DNA from: Oxytricha trifallax
Taxonomy: Eukaryota > Ciliophora > Spirotrichea > Sporadotrichida > Oxytrichidae
Direction of reading: 5' to 3'
DNA length: 64,000 nucleotides
NCBI GenBank assembly: GCA_000711775.1
Contig: ARYC01000307.1
Coordinates: 1 to 64,000 of the forward strand
Shown here one piece after another: positions 59,987-64,000 of the stretch. The translations under genes and the position numbers were made by a program. A model generated the notes under the pieces. That model was not told where the DNA came from. It saw nothing but the letters and a program-made list of their open reading frames with translations, and searched no databases. Positions within the stretch are counted from its first letter, which is position 1, and each line of letters opens with the position of its first letter.

Positions 59987-61753
59987 TCAAACTACTGAAG
60001 AAGTTTAGGGGTCTTTAATACCTGGGACAGATTAACAATTTAAATCTTCTTGAATTGATTGCTTTTAAAGTGCTTAATGAGGTTTCTATATTTCAGCAGA
60101 TTACTTTTTACTCCTTGAGCTCAAACTTTATAGCTAGCCTGCTGATTCCATGTTATTTTATAATTTATTGGGTGTGCTTCCTTCGCCATCATCTTACTGA
60201 TCGTCTTCAGTAAATTAATTCATCTTATCTCTGACCTTTTACTTGATAACTTTCAAAGTTTAACCATTTACGAATTGGGAAAATGGATTGAGCTTTTTTT
60301 GGTGAAACAAAGTCACGAAATAGTTACAGAATCTTCTCATTTTACTTTCTCTGTGATATAAAGAATCTTCTAAGACTCTCCCTCGTGAACTATCAAAGTT
60401 TTTCTTTAAATCTTAATTTTTTCGTAGTCTCTGTTTTTAGGTTTAGGTTTTTGCATAAGTTCTCTTTCTAACGCTCTTCTCAAAAAACATAACTATGTAA
60501 GTTCCAATCTAATCGTTGATTAAAGGTTCCTCTGAACTTTAAGTAAAAAGTACTGGAACTTAATAACATTTCATCATGACATTTGAAAAGAAAAATTCCA
60601 AGCCATTTTATAACTCCTCTTTAATGCTAGAATTATTCTATTTATTATCTTTTTTCTTATAGGGTTATTCATAGACTCCCATATCAGATTTCTTAACCAT
60701 TTTAACTGCCTTTCTCATTAAAGCTTATACTTCTGCGCTTTAATGATAGTACAATTCTCTTGATGTATCCTATAGAGATTATATTTTTAATTTACTCGCA
60801 GCACATTATTAATAAATGAGATGTTAAAATGTAACTTACATGTGCAAAATTGAAAGCGTATATCAATTTGATATCTTGCTAATAGGCTACTGTTTCTATT
60901 ATGGCAACTTCACACAAGAAATATTTCTGAACAGTGAGAGGCTTCTCTTTGAAAAATACGTCAGTATATACTTGCAGAAAATTCTTCAAAGTTTCTTCAA
61001 ATGGTAGCTCACAATAAGTTCGGAATAATTGCAAATAAAAGTTTCTTTTATTCAGTTCACCAGAGGGCAAAATAGAACTTTCATTGATGTTTTTCACACT
61101 GAAGCTTGTCAATTCCTATCTTATTATAATCATTAATCAAATGAAATCAATAACGACAAGGAATGCATTAATAATTTGAATGTTAAATATCATTTAGAAG
61201 TGGATTTAGTTAATAAAATAAGTAAAATGATAAATATGCCTTACTTACTGCTTGAAGATGATATCTTCTTCTAGAAACTCAGTGAGCACCTCTTTGGTAA
61301 ATTCACACCAGAACTGAGCAAAGAGGTACCTCGTCGTTACTTCCTAAACCTAATACTCATTGCGCTTTTAACCAAAAGTTGCGACTGCAAAAACGTCGTT
61401 GTAAGCTATATCAACCTATGAAAGAAATTTAATGTTAAAATTTACTCAAAAATAGGGAGGTCAATTTGGGTGTAATAGGTAATTGTATGAAAAATAATGA
61501 ATAAAATATGAAGAAATTTGTAAGTTTGAATCATGAATTTAAGCAGTGACGATCTTACATTTAAATTGAATAATTCCAGGGAAATTGTTTTCATGAATTC
61601 GTTTCTCGGCATGAACCCCTCAACTGGCTTCTTATCTTGCATTTTAATCAAATTTGCAAGAAAATTGGAAAGGAAATCTGGCTATAATTTGGCACTGAGA
61701 GCTCTGTTAATGCCAATGCCATTTTGTGATGCTGATATTTGTTAATCTTTCAT
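59987..61753 (-). CDS. Gene D: four-exon gene, 469 aa, unknown function
   Basis: Exon 1 61753-61559 (65 codons, MKDQQISASQNG), exon 2 61415-61249, exon 3 61104-60840, exon 4 60769-59987 with TGA at 59989-59987. Introns are 143, 144 and 70 nt, all GT...AG; three start GTAAG and two end ATAG. The three-exon sum of 627 nt is exactly in phase. Segments: FLANLIKMQDKKPVEGFM, RYLFAQFWCEFTKEVLTEFL, LPFEETLKNFLQVYTDVF, YHQSAEVQALMRKAVKMV, then a basic and finally Gln/Ser-rich tail. The N-terminal 300 residues look like a mostly helical folded domain; I do not recognise it. Gln is often TAA/TAG. No inserts were seen, so this may be an ordinary gene kept in the somatic genome. The acceptor of exon 3 is the least certain boundary. 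Confidence 0.7.
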
Positions 61754-61759
61754 GTCTAC

Positions 61760-62270
61760 AATATATGTTCCAGAAATAGCAAAAACTAGAGCTCTCTTTA
61801 ATTAAAATTTGAGTAATTACATTAAAAGTTACATGACAATAATAAAGTATTATGATTAAAAATGAATTACATAATATTGTATAAAATAATCTATCTCTCT
61901 AAATAAAGGCATTTTTAATTTAATCTCTTATATTTTGAAGCGCAATAGGTTCAATTTCTCTATAGAAATATATTATCGAAATTTATGTACTTTTTGAATG
62001 AAACTAAACAGCCATGAGTTTTCTTCATTTTCTTTTATTATTAGTGTTATTATTTTAATTTTGCTCTCTTTGATTTATATTTATAATTACTAAGCTTATC
62101 AAACTTTCAATATTGAATTTAATTATGTTGAATTTTGTTTTTAATCAATATATAACTTAATGTTCATTAGTTTTTTATTTCTCATTAAATATTTTTCGTA
62201 ATATTCATAAACGATTCAATAAAAAATATTAATACTTAAAATTTAATTCTTTAATATATGCCTATTTTAA
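61760..62270. other. Intergenic AT-rich sequence between D and E
   Basis: About 500 bp between divergently read genes; probably holds both promoters, with no definable motif. Confidence 0.6.
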
Positions 62271-62276
62271 ATATAG

Positions 62277-64000
62277 TGCACCAACTTAGTTTTATTCTTA
62301 TCAATTGTGAAAAATCACGATCATATAAACCAGAAAAAGCTGTTATTAGCCCAAGAGCAGCAAAGACAAGAGTAATTAAGACTAGAATAACTCAGATTAA
62401 AACAAGAGGAGGAGAGGCAGTAGATTGAGGAAGAAGAGAGACTGATTTTTGAATAGTAAATTAAACAAGAAAAAATGATATAGCAGTAGAAGCAGCAATA
62501 GACAATTGTGTAGAAGTAGCATTCTGATAATGAGATACCTAAGGAAACACCTGATTTTATAAGTGTCAAAGAACAAGGACTCAAACTTAATGCTTCAATT
62601 AAGATAGAAACACTGAGGCATGAGGACGATGACGAAGAAGATGAGAAGTTCCTGGAGCATTTAAAGAGTTAGATTAAGCAAAAACAGCAATTAAGGAAGG
62701 ACAGTCTGCTTCAACCATCATTAATATATCATAGTGTGCCATTTATAATGCATCAATTGGTGATGACTAGCAAGACAACGCCTTTTTCTTCTAAAATAGA
62801 AGTCTAGAGGTGCACAATAACATGCACACAAACTACTCACAGAGCAATCTCCAGGATATCGCCAATAATCACTTGCATAATGCCAGCTAAAGTCTGGTTG
62901 AGAGTGAAAATGACAAGAGCAGCAAGAGCAGTCACAGTTACTACTCAAATAACAATAATGGGTTAAATGGCTAGATGTCTGCAAGTCATAATTAAAGCTA
63001 GACTGATAAAGGGAATTAAGACAAGAAAACTGGTAATAATGGAGGGTATCTCCCTACAAGTGATCGATTGTTAAGTGGGAAGCCACCATTAGCAGGCATT
63101 AGAGAGAATTCTGCCAGTGGCAGAGATAAAGTAATACAATATATATTATATAATAATGGTATTGGTAATGGAGGAAATAGCACAGCAAGTGGAGGCCCAA
63201 GAACTCAGAAAAGTTTCAGAATCCATAGAACTGGCAAGAGAACCTCCCATTCAACAATACAATAAGAATTGTTGTTAAGAATGAAATTTATTGTTTGTTA
63301 ATTACCTAAATCACAACAACTCATAAAACACGAATACAAACGAAGGCAGCACCAAGTCAATTCTTCAAAATTAATCTAGGAAATTCAGTCCCTCCAAACT
63401 GCCTCACTCCCACCAATAATTAGACATTATTTTAGATAAAGATGCACGCAGATAGTCTCAAGAAAGACCTAATGATGAAGTGTTCAGCTCCAAGATTAAG
63501 AACATTTTATACTGTAATTAAAATATATACAACAGAAATTAGAGGAGGAATTCATCACTGTCAAATCATAGAATAAATCTGATTTAGCAGTAGTAATAAG
63601 CGCAGTTGAGCAACAATCAGAGTGAAGTCGACTCCCATGATGAATATATTATAACTCCATCAAATAACATCACTAATTAAGAGGCTAATACTGCAATTAA
63701 TACTCAGTTCACATAGAATGATTTCTCATCTGCCATGTCTCATAACAATAAATCAATTATAAATTTTTTAATATACAATTAAGCAGATTAAATTTAATAA
63801 TATTTTATTGTTTTAAAGCAATCAATGTAAATTTAATCTCAAATTGATTTCCTTTTAAAATATTTTAATTCTAAAAATGATAAAAAACTGTACCAAAAAA
63901 ATCTATAATTTCTCCTGATAATATAATAATAATAAATCAAAAAAGTAAGGTCAAGTAAATACGAACACAAACACCCAGAAGAAGAAATCTAAAATCCGCA
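62277..64000 (+). CDS. Gene E: coiled-coil then Asn/Ser/Gln-rich protein, runs off the window
   Basis: The plus strand from about 62280 reads a glutamate/glutamine coiled coil (LLLAQEQQRQEQLRLEQL, EEERQQIEEEERLIFEQ), then ETPDFISVKEQGLKLNAS and an acidic run (EDDDEEDEKFLEHL). After a frame switch near 62700-62760 it continues as NNMHTNYSQSNLQDIANN, LPTSDRLLSGKPPLAGI and GGPRTQKSFRIHRTGKR. After a second switch near 63260-63300 it runs TNTNEGSTKSILQNQSRKF, ERPNDEVFSSKIKN and on to the window end. The two switches could be short introns, inserts or single-base errors; no clear GT-AG pair was found. Gln is largely TAA/TAG. The start is uncertain (ATATAG before 62277 may be an acceptor). Minus-strand frames here are shadows. 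The function is unknown; it may be a low-complexity regulatory protein. Confidence 0.6.

Noticed and set aside
62321-62984. Cys/Ser-rich minus-strand ORFs (87 aa each)
   Set aside because: They are antisense of the Gln/Glu coiled-coil and Asn/Ser-rich regions of gene E; TGC/TGT runs mirror GCA/ACA codons.
1-64000. Tetrahymena as source
   Set aside because: I saw no 15 bp chromosome breakage sequence, transposon tips are C4A4-like and not C4A2, and introns of 28-31 nt would be atypical. This is not a strict exclusion.

Overview
The window looks like germline (micronuclear) DNA of a ciliate. Three things point there. First, the gene-like stretches stay open only when TAA and TAG are read as glutamine and TGA as the stop. 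Second, those stretches are cut by AT-rich inserts whose removal at a shared TA or short direct repeat restores the reading frame. Third, the DNA is mostly very AT-rich spacer, satellite and nested transposons. The genus is not settled. C4A4 telomere-like repeats at a TBE-like transposon end favour a spirotrich/hypotrich relative, whereas TA-bounded inserts and 28-31 nt introns also recall Paramecium. With only one stop codon, open frames of 100+ codons arise by chance, so I relied on homology between copies, composition and frame-restoring junctions.

Layout. 1-2440: tandem satellite 1 (~190 bp unit), cut by the window edge. 2560-8274: TBE-like DNA transposon relic (transposase on minus strand), split by a fossil integrase-bearing virus-like element (2828-6775) that carries host gene fragments (ribosomal protein L27a, probable actin). 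8880-11730: first copy of a small duplicated block (C1/B1). 12787-19330: 5' part of gene A1, interrupted by a hAT-like element with a smaller element inside it, and by a second insertion in which a 4.5 kb TBE-like transposon sits inside a short TIR element. 22440-22900: minus-strand coding-like stretch. 23530-34590: satellite 2 (~205 bp, about 54 units). 35396-35670: small minus-strand gene. 36152-37098: foldback element. 37282-37947: 3' part of A1. 38453-40368: second C/B copy. 41174-46661: gene A2, paralogue of A1, with three well-supported TA-bounded inserts and a 28 nt intron. 47100-49160: third C/B copy, merging into long minus-strand gene B3 (up to about 54632), cut by a 264 bp MITE and a 1500 bp near-perfect palindrome. 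56505-56916: short TIR element. 59987-61753: well-resolved four-exon gene D (minus). 62277-64000: gene E (plus), running off the window.

How the parts fit: the locus is a diverged tandem series of C-B-A blocks colonised by several element families. Where an element interrupts a plausible live gene (A2, B3) its flank contains a TA and removal restores the frame. Inserts without a flanking TA sit in copies that look dead (A1) or at the edge of block C2. No RNA genes, CRISPR arrays or bacterial-type operons were seen.
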